From Methanobacteriota archaeon (lineage in GTDB: Archaea > Thermoplasmatota > Thermoplasmata > UBA10834): DNA of 40,136 nt. The translations under genes and the position numbers were made by a program. The notes beneath the pieces were generated by a model. The model saw nothing but the letters and a program-made list of their open reading frames with translations. It was not told where the DNA came from and did not search any database. Location: contig DYTN01000015.1 in the NCBI GenBank assembly GCA_020725925.1, forward strand, positions 1-40,136, given 5' to 3'. Below are positions 1-8,091 of the stretch, piece by piece. Every line of letters starts with the position of its first letter. The first letter of the stretch is position 1.

Positions 1-803
1 GGTCCCAGCATCCCGCGCATACTCTGGAAGAGGAACACGCCCATCGCCGCCTCATTGATGCGCCTGTCGAGGGCTCGTCTGATGCCAATGGCGGACCTCC
101 TGTCGACGGGAAACTCGAATCCGCAGTCGATGTCCATCAGGACGAGGAACTCCGGAGGAGCGAGCCCCACCTGTACAGGTTGCGTCTTCTGGGCGGGGCC
201 GATGACATCTAGAGGGATTCGCCCGGAGCTCCCCTCGTTCACCATCCAGACTATGCGCCTGACCATGTTCCAGAGGCAGCTCTCGGCCTTGAAGTCCAGG
301 GTGAAGAACGAACCGGATTCGCCCACGTCGATCGAGTCTATCCGCCTCATCGGGTTTCGTTTGTCCTTCCTTGCATAGCCCGAGAAATCGTGGATGCCGA
401 CGAAGCGATGGGAAAGCTCCGTAAGCAGCTTCACATCCTGTCCTACCTTGGGGAGACAGTACCTGTACCATCGCTGCTTCGCTGCTCTCGGATTGAATCC
501 ATCAGGCACTTCCACAGCGGAGTAGACCCACACGTCCTCTAGCTCGGAGCTCACCGCGGGACACAGCTCATCCAACTCGAAGGATGTCCTCAGGGACACG
601 ACATTGCCCAGGGCGCTCACGCCCCTGTCGGTCCGGCTGGAGCTCCTGTAGCCGCACTCCCTCGGGGACTTGATCACACCGATCTTCGCGAGCGCAGTCA
701 CCAAAGCCCCCTCTACGGTCCTCTTTTCGGGCTGCCTCTGGAACCCGAAGAACTTCGAGCCGTCATAGGCGAACTTGAGCGCAATCCTGCGTTCTTGGTC
801 CAC
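1..803 (-). CDS. truA: tRNA pseudouridine synthase A (partial, 3' end outside window)
   Basis: TruA isomerises uridines 38-40 in the tRNA anticodon arm to pseudouridine. Translating the minus strand from GTG at 803 gives an uninterrupted frame to the window edge. It contains the family's catalytic-aspartate motif RTDRGVSALGN about 50 residues in, and FxxFAYDGSKFFGFQRQP-like N-terminal features (FAYDGS, GFQRQP). The C-terminal end lies beyond base 1. GTG at 803 is chosen because a TATA box centred near 829 sits about 26 nt upstream, as expected for a leaderless transcript; I see no Shine-Dalgarno (SD) site. It diverges from trmJ, another tRNA-modification gene, and both seem to use the same TATA element. 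I am confident in the family call; the start codon is an inference from promoter spacing. Confidence 0.9.
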   Translation of the reverse strand, partial: MDQERRIALKFAYDGSKFFGFQRQPEKRTVEGALVTALAKIGVIKSPRECGYRSSSRTDRGVSALGNVVSLRTSFELDELCPAVSSELEDVWVYSAVEVPDGFNPRAAKQRWYRYCLPKVGQDVKLLTELSHRFVGIHDFSGYARKDKRNPMRRIDSIDVGESGSFFTLDFKAESCLWNMVRRIVWMVNEGSSGRIPLDVIGPAQKTQPVQVGLAPPEFLVLMDIDCGFEFPVDRRSAIGIRRALDRRINEAAMGVFLFQSMRGMLG

Positions 804-823
804 GCTGGCGTTATCCTCTACAG

Positions 824-834
824 AATTATATACC
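824..834. promoter_or_regulatory. Shared bidirectional TATA box for truA and trmJ
   Basis: The sequence TTATATA at 826-832 reads as TATATAA on the other strand. Its centre at 829 is 26 nt from GTG 803 (truA, minus) and 28 nt from GTG 857 (trmJ, plus). The gap holds no second AT-rich element, so one TBP site probably serves both leaderless genes. Confidence 0.65.
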
Positions 835-856
835 TAAGGCATCCGTGCTCTCCCCC

Positions 857-1588
857 GTGCCTCAGTTCAGGGTAGTGCTGGTAGAGCCGTTGAACGACGG
901 GAACATAGGCGCTGTCGCGCGCTCGATGAGGAACTTCGGGCTCGACGAGCTTGTGCTGGTGCGCCCGTGCGCGGTAGGAGAAGAGGCCGTCAAGCGAGCC
1001 ATGCACGGGATTGACATACTGAAGAACGCGAAGACGGTCTTCACGGACGACGAAGCCTTGGCCGATGCCGACTTCGTCGCCGCCACCTCGGGTGTGTCCA
1101 CGACCAACGAGAAGCACTTCACCAGGATCGCTCTCGATCCAGGCGAGTTCGCAGAGAAGATTAAGGGATCGAGGAAGAAGTTCTCTCTCCTGTTCGGCCG
1201 CGAGGACTTCGGGCTGGACAAAGAGATTCTCAAGCGCTGTGACTACCTTATCACAATACCCGCGAATCCGGCATACTCCATCTTGAACGTGAGCCACGCC
1301 GCAGCCATCGTCTTCTACGAGCTCTTCGCGTCAGGCGTGGTCATGTGGGAGCCGAGGGAGGCTGGTGAGGTCGAGAAGGAGAAACTCTACGAGTACTTCT
1401 CGATGCTCCTGGACGCAATCGACTACCCAGAGCACAAGAAGAGCAAGACCAAGGCGATGTTCAGGCGAATGATCGGCCGAGCAGTGCCATCGACTTGGGA
1501 GTTCCACACGCTCATGGGCGTGCTCGACGGTGCGATAGGCAAGGCCACGGCTGGTGCTTTGCCGAAGAAGGCCAGGAAGAAAAGTTGA
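857..1588 (+). CDS. trmJ: tRNA 2'-O-methyltransferase, TrmJ/SpoU family
   Basis: This SPOUT-class enzyme transfers a methyl group from S-adenosylmethionine to ribose 2'-OH; archaeal and bacterial TrmJ act on tRNA position 32. Three SpoU motifs are visible: NIGAVARSMRNFG near the N-terminus (motif 1), LLFGREDFGLDKE in the middle (motif 2) and IPANPAYSILNVSHAAA (motif 3, the trefoil-knot cofactor loop). The length of about 243 residues fits TrmJ, and a helical C-terminal tail follows the catalytic domain. An earlier in-frame GTG at 845 exists, but the only TATA box (826-832) would start transcription near 855, so GTG 857 (MPQFRVVLVEP) is preferred. A hairpin just after the stop codon probably ends the transcript. 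The substrate is inferred from the family. Confidence 0.9.
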   Translation: MPQFRVVLVEPLNDGNIGAVARSMRNFGLDELVLVRPCAVGEEAVKRAMHGIDILKNAKTVFTDDEALADADFVAATSGVSTTNEKHFTRIALDPGEFAEKIKGSRKKFSLLFGREDFGLDKEILKRCDYLITIPANPAYSILNVSHAAAIVFYELFASGVVMWEPREAGEVEKEKLYEYFSMLLDAIDYPEHKKSKTKAMFRRMIGRAVPSTWEFHTLMGVLDGAIGKATAGALPKKARKKS

Positions 1589-1629
1589 GCGCCCCCCAGG
1601 TTACGGCGAGGGGCGCGGTTTGGTTGTTG
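1589..1629 (+). terminator. Hairpin plus T-rich tract after trmJ
   Basis: A perfect 7-bp inverted repeat, GCGCCCC (1589-1595) and GGGGCGC (1610-1616), is followed by a T-rich stretch at 1617-1629. It begins right after the trmJ stop codon and separates trmJ from the convergent ftsZ2. Archaeal termination depends mainly on T tracts, so the hairpin's role is uncertain. Confidence 0.5.
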
Positions 1630-1645
1630 TGGGGGAGGATATTGG

Positions 1646-2679
1646 TCAGATTATCTCGTCGATGTAGCCTGCCGAGCAGGCAAGGTCGTCCATGCCGAAG
1701 GACCTGGCCGGGGAGTCCATCGATGTGATGCCCGTCACGATCCCGATGAGCTTGATATTGCTTCCGAAGTCGTCCTCTATCCTCGCGCCGAGCTTCACGT
1801 TCGCGCGCTCGCTCAGCTCGCTCGTGATGCCGTTGAAGACCTGGTATGCGCGTCTAAGGGAGAGGGAGGGGCCGCCCGTGATGTGTATCAGGGCGCCAGA
1901 AGCTCCCTCAAGGTCGACATCGAGCAACGGGTTGTTGAGCGCACCACCTTCTCTGGATCATCGCTCTCGCCGTAGAGTACGGTCGAGGCCCCGCCATGAA
2001 GCATCATGGTTCGGAAGTCCGCGAAGTCCAGGTTTATCATGCTGGTCTCACAGATCGTTTCAGTCACGCCCTTGATCACCTCAGCAATAAGCTGGTCCAT
2101 CACCATGAAAGCCTGCTCTATCGGCAGCTTGGGCACTATCTCGAGCAATCTGTTGTTGTCGAGAATAATCGTGCTGTGAGCCCGTTCTTTCAGTTTGGCG
2201 ATGCCAAGGAGCGCCGTCCTCAACCTTCCCTTCTCGATGTCGAATGGCAGCGTGACCAGGGCGACGACGATGGCCCCGTGCTTCCGAGCGGACTCGGCCA
2301 CGACCGGGGCTGCCCCCGTTCCTGTGCCGCCCCCCATGCCAGCAGTGATGAACACGATATCGTACTCGCGCACGAGCGACTCGATCCTGTCGACTTCCGC
2401 GCGGGCGACCTTCTCGCCCAGAAGCGCGTCCCCGCCCGTGCCGTAGCCATGACATGTGCGCTCGCCTATCAGCAGGACCTTCTGGGCGTCGATCCGGGAC
2501 AGGTGGAACTTGTCCGTGTTGATTGCGATTGCGTCAACGCCTTCCAGACCGGTCCTCATGAGCCTGTGGACGCTGTTCGAGCCTCCGCCCCCGCAGCCTA
2601 TCACGCATATCTTGGGCGTGAGGCGCGCCTCGAAGTCGCACCCGCCCTCGAGGGCCTCCTTGAGGAGCTTGTCAAGCAT
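1646..2679 (-). pseudogene. ftsZ2: Cell division GTPase FtsZ2, interrupted by a one-base frameshift
   Basis: FtsZ is the tubulin-like GTPase of the division ring. The N-terminal frame has the nucleotide-binding G-box GCGGGGSNS, the tubulin signature [10 protein letters not shown] and the T7 loop NLDFADF (NxDxxD) needed for hydrolysis. GLEGVDAIAINTDKFHL resembles the FtsZ2 branch. Start ATG 2679 follows a strong SD site (GAGGAGGTC). Near 1939-1949 the frame is lost: after GESDDPEKVV it runs to a stop at 1888, while the -1 frame resumes the family sequence (ALNNPLLDVDLEGASGAL) and runs to 1646. The total length, 1034 nt, is one base short of a whole number of codons, so a single deletion explains it. 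It could be a true lesion or a sequence error; there is no canonical slippery heptamer. It is the second gene after the CdrS-like regulator. Confidence 0.85.
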
Positions 2680-2763
2680 GCCTGCTCGACCTCCTCGAGA
2701 GCCCAAGCTCGTGCGTGTGTGCGTGTGCGACCATCGTCCCATCCCTGAGTTGTTGCTAGAGCG

Positions 2764-3078
2764 TCACCTTTCCAGTTCTTCCATCGCTTTTGACACTCGC
2801 TTGCGTATGTACTCGCGCACTGCGTTCCTGATGGCGTCGTCGACGGAGACTGAATCTCCTTCCTGGACGAGCTGTTTCAGGTTGACGACGTTCCCCTTTG
2901 GCAGCTCGACCGTGATCTTCTCAATGTACTCGGGCGTGAACTCGCCCTCGACGAACTTGTCTATGGCGGCCCTGATCGCATCGGAGATGGTCGAGAACTT
3001 GCCCTGGTCCACGAGCGCCTGGAGTGCTTGTATCCTCTCGCCAGGCAACCTGATTGTCACTCGCTCAGACTCCACCAT
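2764..3078 (-). CDS. Tandem ribbon-helix-helix DNA-binding protein, CdrS-like
   Basis: This 104-residue protein has two ribbon-helix-helix (CopG/MetJ-type) units. The first is at about 7-45 (beta strand VTIRLP, then two helices) and the second at about 54-95 (KITVELP, then two helices ending RNAVREYIRKRV). Such units normally pair between subunits to place a two-stranded sheet in the DNA major groove; here one chain carries both. It lies 85 bp upstream of ftsZ2 on the same strand. In haloarchaea a small RHH protein, CdrS, is co-transcribed with ftsZ2 and regulates division genes, so the context supports a division regulator. CdrS there is shorter with one RHH unit, so orthology is inference. 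A TATA box at 3146-3156 sits about 70 nt upstream of the ATG. Confidence 0.8.
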   Translation of the reverse strand: MVESERVTIRLPGERIQALQALVDQGKFSTISDAIRAAIDKFVEGEFTPEYIEKITVELPKGNVVNLKQLVQEGDSVSVDDAIRNAVREYIRKRVSKAMEELER

Positions 3079-3145
3079 CTGGCCGCCCTCTGCCGTCCGA
3101 CGATATCAGCAGTTTCGTCAGACGATTGTCAGTATGAACTCCTGA

Positions 3146-3156
3146 GTATTTATAAC
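3146..3156 (-). promoter_or_regulatory. TATA box of the cdrS-like/ftsZ2 operon
   Basis: On the minus strand GTTATAAATAC is a near-ideal archaeal TATA box. Transcription should begin about 26 nt downstream (near 3125), leaving a leader of roughly 45 nt before ATG 3078. Confidence 0.6.
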
Positions 3157-3279
3157 TTTCCGGATTCGAATTCTCGAAGCTGGACAGGCTCAAGTCAGCA
3201 GAACTGGAGAAGCTCGAAGTTGTGCCTGCCGTTCACAGAGTGCTTGTCGATCAGCGGTTGGATGAAGTCAACTCAGGCC

Positions 3280-4119
3280 TCACACATCCCTCCTCAGGAA
3301 CCACAAGCAGGCGAGCGCCAGCGGGATCAAAGTCCATAGGACTTGCGCCAAGGCCAGCGTGCCGAGGTTGATCCATGGCGGCAATTCGACCTCGAATCCC
3401 AAGAACTCTGTAGTGCCGAATGCCAACATCGCTGCCGCGGAGTTGCCGTCTTGCGGACTGAGGAATACCTCGAACCAGAACCAGTCCGGAATGGAGGACA
3501 TGTCCCCCGACAAGAACTCGTCGAGGTCGCCACCGGTCGCCATGAACAGGCCCATCACAATCACCCCGATGATCATCCCCCAAAAGAAGATCACTCCCCC
3601 TGCTGCCAGGGAAGTCACCCGCCTCTTCAGCAGCGATGAGAAGCATATCGACAGGCTGAGGTAGAGCAGGCCAAGGAGCATGGTCAGCAGCATGAAGGCA
3701 GCATATCCGCCCCACTCAGCATGTCCGGTCGTTGCCGCGATGATCAGGCCGGAGCTCCCGAAGCCAACGAGGACCGAGAAGCAGATAACGGATCCCAGCC
3801 CAAGGAACTTGCCCAGCAGGACCTCGACGCGCCTCACGGGACATGTGAGCACTACTGAGAGTGCCCCGCTCTCCGCCTCTCCAGATATGGTCGCGTAGCC
3901 GAGCATTATCGCTATGATGGGGACCAGCATGCTGGACAGGCTCAAGAGCACTCCAACGGTCAAGTCCATCTCGCCGACCTTGCCCTTTCCCGCCATGAAG
4001 GAGGAGGCGATCGTCAGTATCAGGAAGATCGCGATGAGCGAGGCGATCCACTTGTTCCTCGCGTTGTCGGAGAACTCCTTCTTCGCGATCGTATAGACCG
4101 ACCTGGGATTCAGCGGCAT
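3280..4119 (-). CDS. ABC-2 type transporter permease
   Basis: This is a 279-residue integral membrane protein of the ABC-2/NosY-like permease type. The N-terminus has the motif YTIAKKEFSDNARNKW, typical of these subunits (a cytosolic amphipathic helix), followed by about six hydrophobic segments and a C-terminal LRRDV cytosolic end. Its ATG directly follows the TGA stop of the ATPase gene with no spacing, so the two are translated from one transcript and surely form one transporter. The substrate cannot be told from sequence; NosFY-type pairs, multidrug and antibiotic exporters and lipoprotein exporters share this architecture. Confidence 0.85.
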   Translation of the reverse strand: MPLNPRSVYTIAKKEFSDNARNKWIASLIAIFLILTIASSFMAGKGKVGEMDLTVGVLLSLSSMLVPIIAIMLGYATISGEAESGALSVVLTCPVRRVEVLLGKFLGLGSVICFSVLVGFGSSGLIIAATTGHAEWGGYAAFMLLTMLLGLLYLSLSICFSSLLKRRVTSLAAGGVIFFWGMIIGVIVMGLFMATGGDLDEFLSGDMSSIPDWFWFEVFLSPQDGNSAAAMLAFGTTEFLGFEVELPPWINLGTLALAQVLWTLIPLALACLWFLRRDV

Positions 4120-5049
4120 TCACGACTCCTCCTTGTCCGAGAGCAGCTTCACGAACGCCTCCTCTAGGGAGGGCTCGACGGTCCGGAAGTCCTGGATGGC
4201 CAGCCCCTTCTCCTGCATCGAAGTCAGCACCTTCAGCCGCAGCGCGGCGTCACAGGTGATGAGCATGGTGTCGTCCTTCACCGTGACGTCCTCGACACCT
4301 TCGACTTCCCTGATCCAAGCTGGCATCTTGTTGTTGACGTCCGGGCTGCGGACCCAGAGGCGGGGTCTGAGGTGGAGGCGCATGCCGATGTTCTCGATCG
4401 TGTCTTCGACCACGAGCCTACCCTTGTCTATTATCGCGACCCTGTGGCAGAGCGCTTGGACCTCGGAGAGGATGTGCGAGGAGAACACGATCGTGGCGCC
4501 CTGTTCGTTCAGCGTCCTGAGCTTGTCTCTCACGATCTTGACCCACCTGGCATCGAGCCCTCCCATGGGTTCGTCCAGCACGTATATGGAGGGGTTTCCG
4601 ATCATCGCCTGCGCCACGCCGAGCAACTGAGTCATCCCCTTCGAGAACGTGCCCACTTTCCTGTTGGCGGCGTCCTCGAGGCCCACATCCTTCAGGAGGG
4701 ATGGGATGACGGACTTGTCCGCACCACGCAACTCGCAGAAGAAGCTCAGCGTCTGGACTGGGGTGAGGTTGTCGTAGAACGATATGCGCTCAGGCAAGAA
4801 CCCTATGTCCTTGCGCAGTTCCACCCCGCCTCCATCTACCAGCTTTCCGTTTATGAACGCCTGCCCGGAGGTCGGGTAGAAGAGGCCCATGATCATCTTG
4901 ATAGTCGTGCTCTTGCCCGCGCCGTTCGGACCCAGGAAGCCATATATCTCGCCCTTGCGCACCTTCATGCTGAGGGCGTCCACTGCCAGGACATCCTTGA
5001 ACCTCTTCGTGAGATTCCTGGTCTCTATGACGGTGGCCGAATCCTGCAT
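4120..5049 (-). CDS. ABC transporter ATP-binding protein
   Basis: This 309-residue ATPase energises the adjacent ABC-2 permease. Visible motifs are Walker A (GPNGAGKST), a degenerate signature FSKGMTQLLGVAQA in place of LSGGQ, Walker B with D-loop (YVLDEPMGGLD) and the switch histidine in FSSHIL. The C-terminal third (about 220-309) is the accessory domain usual for CcmA/NatA-type exporter ATPases. ATG 5049 is chosen because GGGGAGA lies just upstream; a GTG seven codons earlier (5070) is possible. It is first in a two-gene operon whose second ORF starts right after its stop codon. Exporter function is known for the family; the cargo is unknown. Confidence 0.9.
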   Translation of the reverse strand: MQDSATVIETRNLTKRFKDVLAVDALSMKVRKGEIYGFLGPNGAGKSTTIKMIMGLFYPTSGQAFINGKLVDGGGVELRKDIGFLPERISFYDNLTPVQTLSFFCELRGADKSVIPSLLKDVGLEDAANRKVGTFSKGMTQLLGVAQAMIGNPSIYVLDEPMGGLDARWVKIVRDKLRTLNEQGATIVFSSHILSEVQALCHRVAIIDKGRLVVEDTIENIGMRLHLRPRLWVRSPDVNNKMPAWIREVEGVEDVTVKDDTMLITCDAALRLKVLTSMQEKGLAIQDFRTVEPSLEEAFVKLLSDKEES

Positions 5050-5184
5050 GTCTGTCTCCCCGTCCCGCACACCTGAGCTCAGAAAGCCGCATAGCGATAC
5101 CCCCTTTTACATATGCCCGTGCCTCTGAGTCGTCAGAGTGCCTAGTAGAAGAGGCAAAAGGAAAGGAGTTTGAAGTGGCTGAGT

Positions 5185-6378
5185 TCACGCGGAGTGGTAC
5201 GCCTCGAGGAACTCCAGCCATCCGTCATGCGCGAACTGCATCGTCGTGTATATCTCGCCGCGCCACCACACATTGTTCTTCATGGACCCCGCGGAGCCCG
5301 GGAAGAACACGGACATACCCTCCGGGTCCCAGACATCGGCAGGTGAGGCCAAGCCTATGTATAGTATAGCCTCCGCGATCGCGCCCAGCAACTCGGCCGC
5401 CTCGGCCTTCAGCATCGAACCCGACGGAGCACCGGCCCACACGACCTCGAATATGGTCGGGAAGTCCACCATGGCCTCCCAGCCATACTGCGACCAGCCC
5501 ATGGTCGCCTGGCCCTTGCCCGAAGCGACCAACCCTCTGTACGTCGCCATGTCAGCGGACAGGATCGACGTGACGTCCCAGAGCTCGTCCACCATCGCCG
5601 GCACCGCCGGCAGCTTGATGGCCGCGAGCTCTGTCAGCCAGCCCTTCTGGTAGTAGTCGGCAAAAGCCTCGACCATGAAAGCCGACAGCGCCTCGGGGCT
5701 CATTCTCGGCTTGCCCACGAGCTCCTTGGCAATGACATCGTACGGGAAGCCCTGGAGCGGCACATAGTTCTCGTTGGCCACGAACCACTCGGCCTCGATT
5801 CCGCCGATGGCGTACTCGTATGCGACCTCCACGGTGCCGATTCCGCATCCGTCGGCCGCGATGATGTCCACGTGCTTGCCCGCGAGGGCGCTGACGATCT
5901 CCTGGTGCGTCAGGTAGTCCCTTTCATCTGCGGTTCCAGTCGTGTCGTCGAAGCATATCCCTCTGAAGTCGTCTCCATGGTCCCACAGGTCGATCAGCAG
6001 GTGGTCGGCCTTGAGCTTCGAGTTGAGGTACGATGCGAACTCAGCGAGCACATCCGGGTCGCCCATGTTCGGCTCCTTGTTGTTGTACGCGAAGTCCTTG
6101 AGCTCGGTCTTCTTGCCCTTCTCGAGGAGATACATGTTGGCCGGGCCCGTCGACGGGTCCCAGAAGGCCACGAACTTCACCTTGTCGCTCGAACCAATGG
6201 ACATCAGCTGCTCCGTGTTCATCTCTGCCCACGCGTCAAGGTCGTTGTCCGCGCAGAGATAGATCGCGAAGGTCCAATCGACCGACGCACCTCCCGCAGC
6301 CCCGGGCAGGCTCAGAAGGCCCAGTCCTAGAATCGCACTAGCACATACAGCGAACGCTCTCGATGATGGTCTTCGCAT
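5185..6378 (-). CDS. Secreted clostripain-family (C11) cysteine peptidase
   Basis: This is a 397-residue exported protein. ATG 6378 follows the SD site GGGAGGAA and opens a signal peptide: basic MRRPSSR, a hydrophobic core to about residue 24 and a small-residue cleavage region (GAAGGAS). The mature part begins WTFAIYLCADNDLDAW, the usual start of C11 domains (xxYxxADNDL). The catalytic His-Cys dyad is visible as His134 in LWDHGDD and Cys178 in AADGCGIGTVEVAYEY, which correspond to WNHGGG and DxCLM in clostripain. Clostripains cleave after arginine, but the specificity here is not deducible. It could act outside the cell in peptide scavenging. It lies upstream of the ABC exporter genes on the same strand (gap about 135 bp), so co-expression is possible. 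Confidence 0.85.
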   Translation of the reverse strand: MRRPSSRAFAVCASAILGLGLLSLPGAAGGASVDWTFAIYLCADNDLDAWAEMNTEQLMSIGSSDKVKFVAFWDPSTGPANMYLLEKGKKTELKDFAYNNKEPNMGDPDVLAEFASYLNSKLKADHLLIDLWDHGDDFRGICFDDTTGTADERDYLTHQEIVSALAGKHVDIIAADGCGIGTVEVAYEYAIGGIEAEWFVANENYVPLQGFPYDVIAKELVGKPRMSPEALSAFMVEAFADYYQKGWLTELAAIKLPAVPAMVDELWDVTSILSADMATYRGLVASGKGQATMGWSQYGWEAMVDFPTIFEVVWAGAPSGSMLKAEAAELLGAIAEAILYIGLASPADVWDPEGMSVFFPGSAGSMKNNVWWRGEIYTTMQFAHDGWLEFLEAYHSA

Positions 6379-6410
6379 GATTCCTCCCTGGCCGGGTGTA
6401 ACACCGTCGG

Positions 6411-6423
6411 GGCTAATTAACGG
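6411..6423 (-). promoter_or_regulatory. TATA box of the clostripain gene
   Basis: The minus-strand sequence CCGTTAATTAGCC is centred near 6417, about 39 nt upstream of ATG 6378. That would give a leader of roughly a dozen bases holding the SD site. From 6424 to 6636 I see no gene or clear element. Confidence 0.5.
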
Positions 6424-6636
6424 TGCTACTGGCGCATGTTTGACCCGAGCGATTCGGTGCCCGGACGGCGCGACCTCTTGTGAGATGTGTTCGTCAATCG
6501 CCGGAAGAACGTCCAGACAACGCCGATTCCTTGGTCTGACGACATGTTTGAGCGCGACGAGCATCAGCAGTTCGGCAAAAGGTGAATCCAGGGGGAGCCA
6601 GTAATGCGCTGAAAGGACAGAAAACGCCGACAAACC

Positions 6637-6659
6637 TTTTTAAATACCCATTTAAATAC
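6637..6659 (+). promoter_or_regulatory. Tandem TATA boxes upstream of tbp
   Basis: Two similar elements lie back to back: TTTTTAAATAC at 6637-6647 and TTTAAATAC at 6651-6659. The first would give a short leader containing GGTGAGG (an SD site 4 nt before ATG 6681). The second, centred 26 nt before the ATG, would give a leaderless mRNA. TBP binding its own doubled promoter could allow autoregulation, which is inference. Confidence 0.6.
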
Positions 6660-6680
6660 GGAAGGCGCCGGTGAGGTTTT

Positions 6681-7229
6681 ATGGCAGTCATTAAGATAGA
6701 GAATGTTGTCGCCTCAACATCTCTGGGTGGGGAGTTGGACCTGCAGGCGATCGCGCTGGCGCTGGATGGCGCGGAGTACGAGCCAGAGCAGTTCCCTGGG
6801 CTGATATACAGGCTCAAGGAGCCGAAGACCGCAACGCTTCTTTTCCGCAGCGGCAAGGTCGTGTGCACGGGCGCGAAGAGCTTGGAACAGGTCAAGACGG
6901 CGATAAGCAAGGTCGCAAAGCAGATCGAGGCAGCTGGGATCACGATCAAGGTCGAGCCGAAGATCGAGGTGCAGAACATCGTCGCATCGAGCGACCTCGG
7001 GGCTCAGATCAACCTCAACGCCATCGCGATAAGCCTCGGCCTGGAGAAGGTCGAGTACGAGCCGGAGCAGTTCCCTGGGCTCGTGTACAGGATAGACTCG
7101 CCCAAGGTCGTCGTGCTCCTGCTCGGCAGCGGCAAGCTGGTCTGCACGGGCGCGAGGAAGCCCGAGGACGTCGAGGCCGCGGTCGACAAGATCACCGAGG
7201 AGCTGAAGGCCGCCGGCCTCCTGAAGTGA
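6681..7229 (+). CDS. tbp: TATA-binding protein TBP
   Basis: TBP nucleates archaeal transcription by bending the TATA box and recruiting TFB and RNA polymerase. The 182-residue protein shows the family's internal duplication: repeat 1 at about 3-90 with EYEPEQFPGLIYRL and repeat 2 at about 95-180 with EYEPEQFPGLVYRI, each followed by the strand LLxGSGKxVCTGA. The length is typical of archaeal TBP, without the acidic tail seen in some species. It is transcribed alone or with the downstream TatD-like gene, which begins 13 bp after its stop. The doubled TATA element upstream is unusual. Certain identification. Confidence 0.98.
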   Translation: MAVIKIENVVASTSLGGELDLQAIALALDGAEYEPEQFPGLIYRLKEPKTATLLFRSGKVVCTGAKSLEQVKTAISKVAKQIEAAGITIKVEPKIEVQNIVASSDLGAQINLNAIAISLGLEKVEYEPEQFPGLVYRIDSPKVVVLLLGSGKLVCTGARKPEDVEAAVDKITEELKAAGLLK

Positions 7230-7241
7230 AGCGCAGGCATC

Positions 7242-8084
7242 ATGCCGGTCCCGATCCTGGACAACCACGTCCATCTGGAGCCCTTCAAGGGTAGGAACGT
7301 AGACGCGGTCCGGGAGTTCGAGCGGGCGGGCGGGACGCACATCATCATATCGCATCTTCCCTACGATGAGGTGCGTGTCAGGGAAGCCGAGGATTTCCGG
7401 AAGAGCTTCGACCTCACGATATCACTGAAGGACAGAGTGAACGCCGAGACGAAGGTCAAGGCGTTCGCTACCGTCGGGCCCTATCCCGCCGAGCTGTTGG
7501 ACCTCGAGAAGGTCCACGGGCTCGAGAAGGCCAAGGCCATCATGATGCAAGGGATGGACATCGCAGCCGAGTACGTTGTGAGTGGAAAGGCCCTGGCGAT
7601 AGGGGAGGTCGGCAGACCACACTTCCCCGTCTCGAGAGAGGCATGGGCCGCATCGAACGAAGCACTCGCCTACGCCATGGCCAAGGCGAAGGAGGTCGGT
7701 TCCGCGATCGTCCTCCACACCGAGAGCGCGACCCCGGAATCGATGCTGGGGCTCGCGCGCATGGCGGACAGGGCTGGCCTACCGAGGCAGAAGGTGGTGA
7801 AGCACTACTGCCCTCCGTTCATTCTCGAAGAGGAGAACCATGGGCTGATGCCATCCGTCCTTGCTGGGAAGGACGCGACGAGGGACGCCTTGGCGAAGGG
7901 CTCGCGCTTCTTGATGGAGACTGATTTCCTGGACGATCCAAAGCGACCAGGGGCCGTGCTGGCAGTTGCCACAGTGCCGAAGAGGACCAAGGCTTTCATC
8001 CAGCAAGGGCTCATGTCCGAGGAGGACGCCTTCAGGATACACTCAGAGAACCCGGCCACGACCTACGGCGATCGGTTTGCCTAG
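7242..8084 (+). CDS. TatD-related metal-dependent hydrolase
   Basis: This 280-residue protein belongs to the amidohydrolase/TatD superfamily of TIM-barrel metal enzymes. Metal-ligand motifs appear in order: DNHVHL near the N-terminus (HxH), a central glutamate in AIGEVGRPH, VLHTES, KHYCPP and the C-terminal aspartate in METDFLDD. The sequence resembles the archaeal TatD-related group, whose substrates are not established; TatD relatives elsewhere are 3'-5' DNases. It follows tbp by 13 bp on the same strand and could be co-transcribed with it. A strong 9-bp hairpin follows its TAG stop. Confidence 0.85.
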   Translation: MPVPILDNHVHLEPFKGRNVDAVREFERAGGTHIIISHLPYDEVRVREAEDFRKSFDLTISLKDRVNAETKVKAFATVGPYPAELLDLEKVHGLEKAKAIMMQGMDIAAEYVVSGKALAIGEVGRPHFPVSREAWAASNEALAYAMAKAKEVGSAIVLHTESATPESMLGLARMADRAGLPRQKVVKHYCPPFILEEENHGLMPSVLAGKDATRDALAKGSRFLMETDFLDDPKRPGAVLAVATVPKRTKAFIQQGLMSEEDAFRIHSENPATTYGDRFA

Positions 8085-8091
8085 CTTTGGG

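Noticed and set aside
1939-1949. Programmed -1 frameshifting in ftsZ2
   Set aside because: The junction GTG-GTG-CGC has no X-XXY-YYZ slippery heptamer and no obvious downstream pseudoknot; a single deletion is simpler.
3157-3279. Possible small gene between the RHH gene promoter and the ABC permease
   Set aside because: Short frames exist, but none has an SD site, promoter or recognisable sequence.
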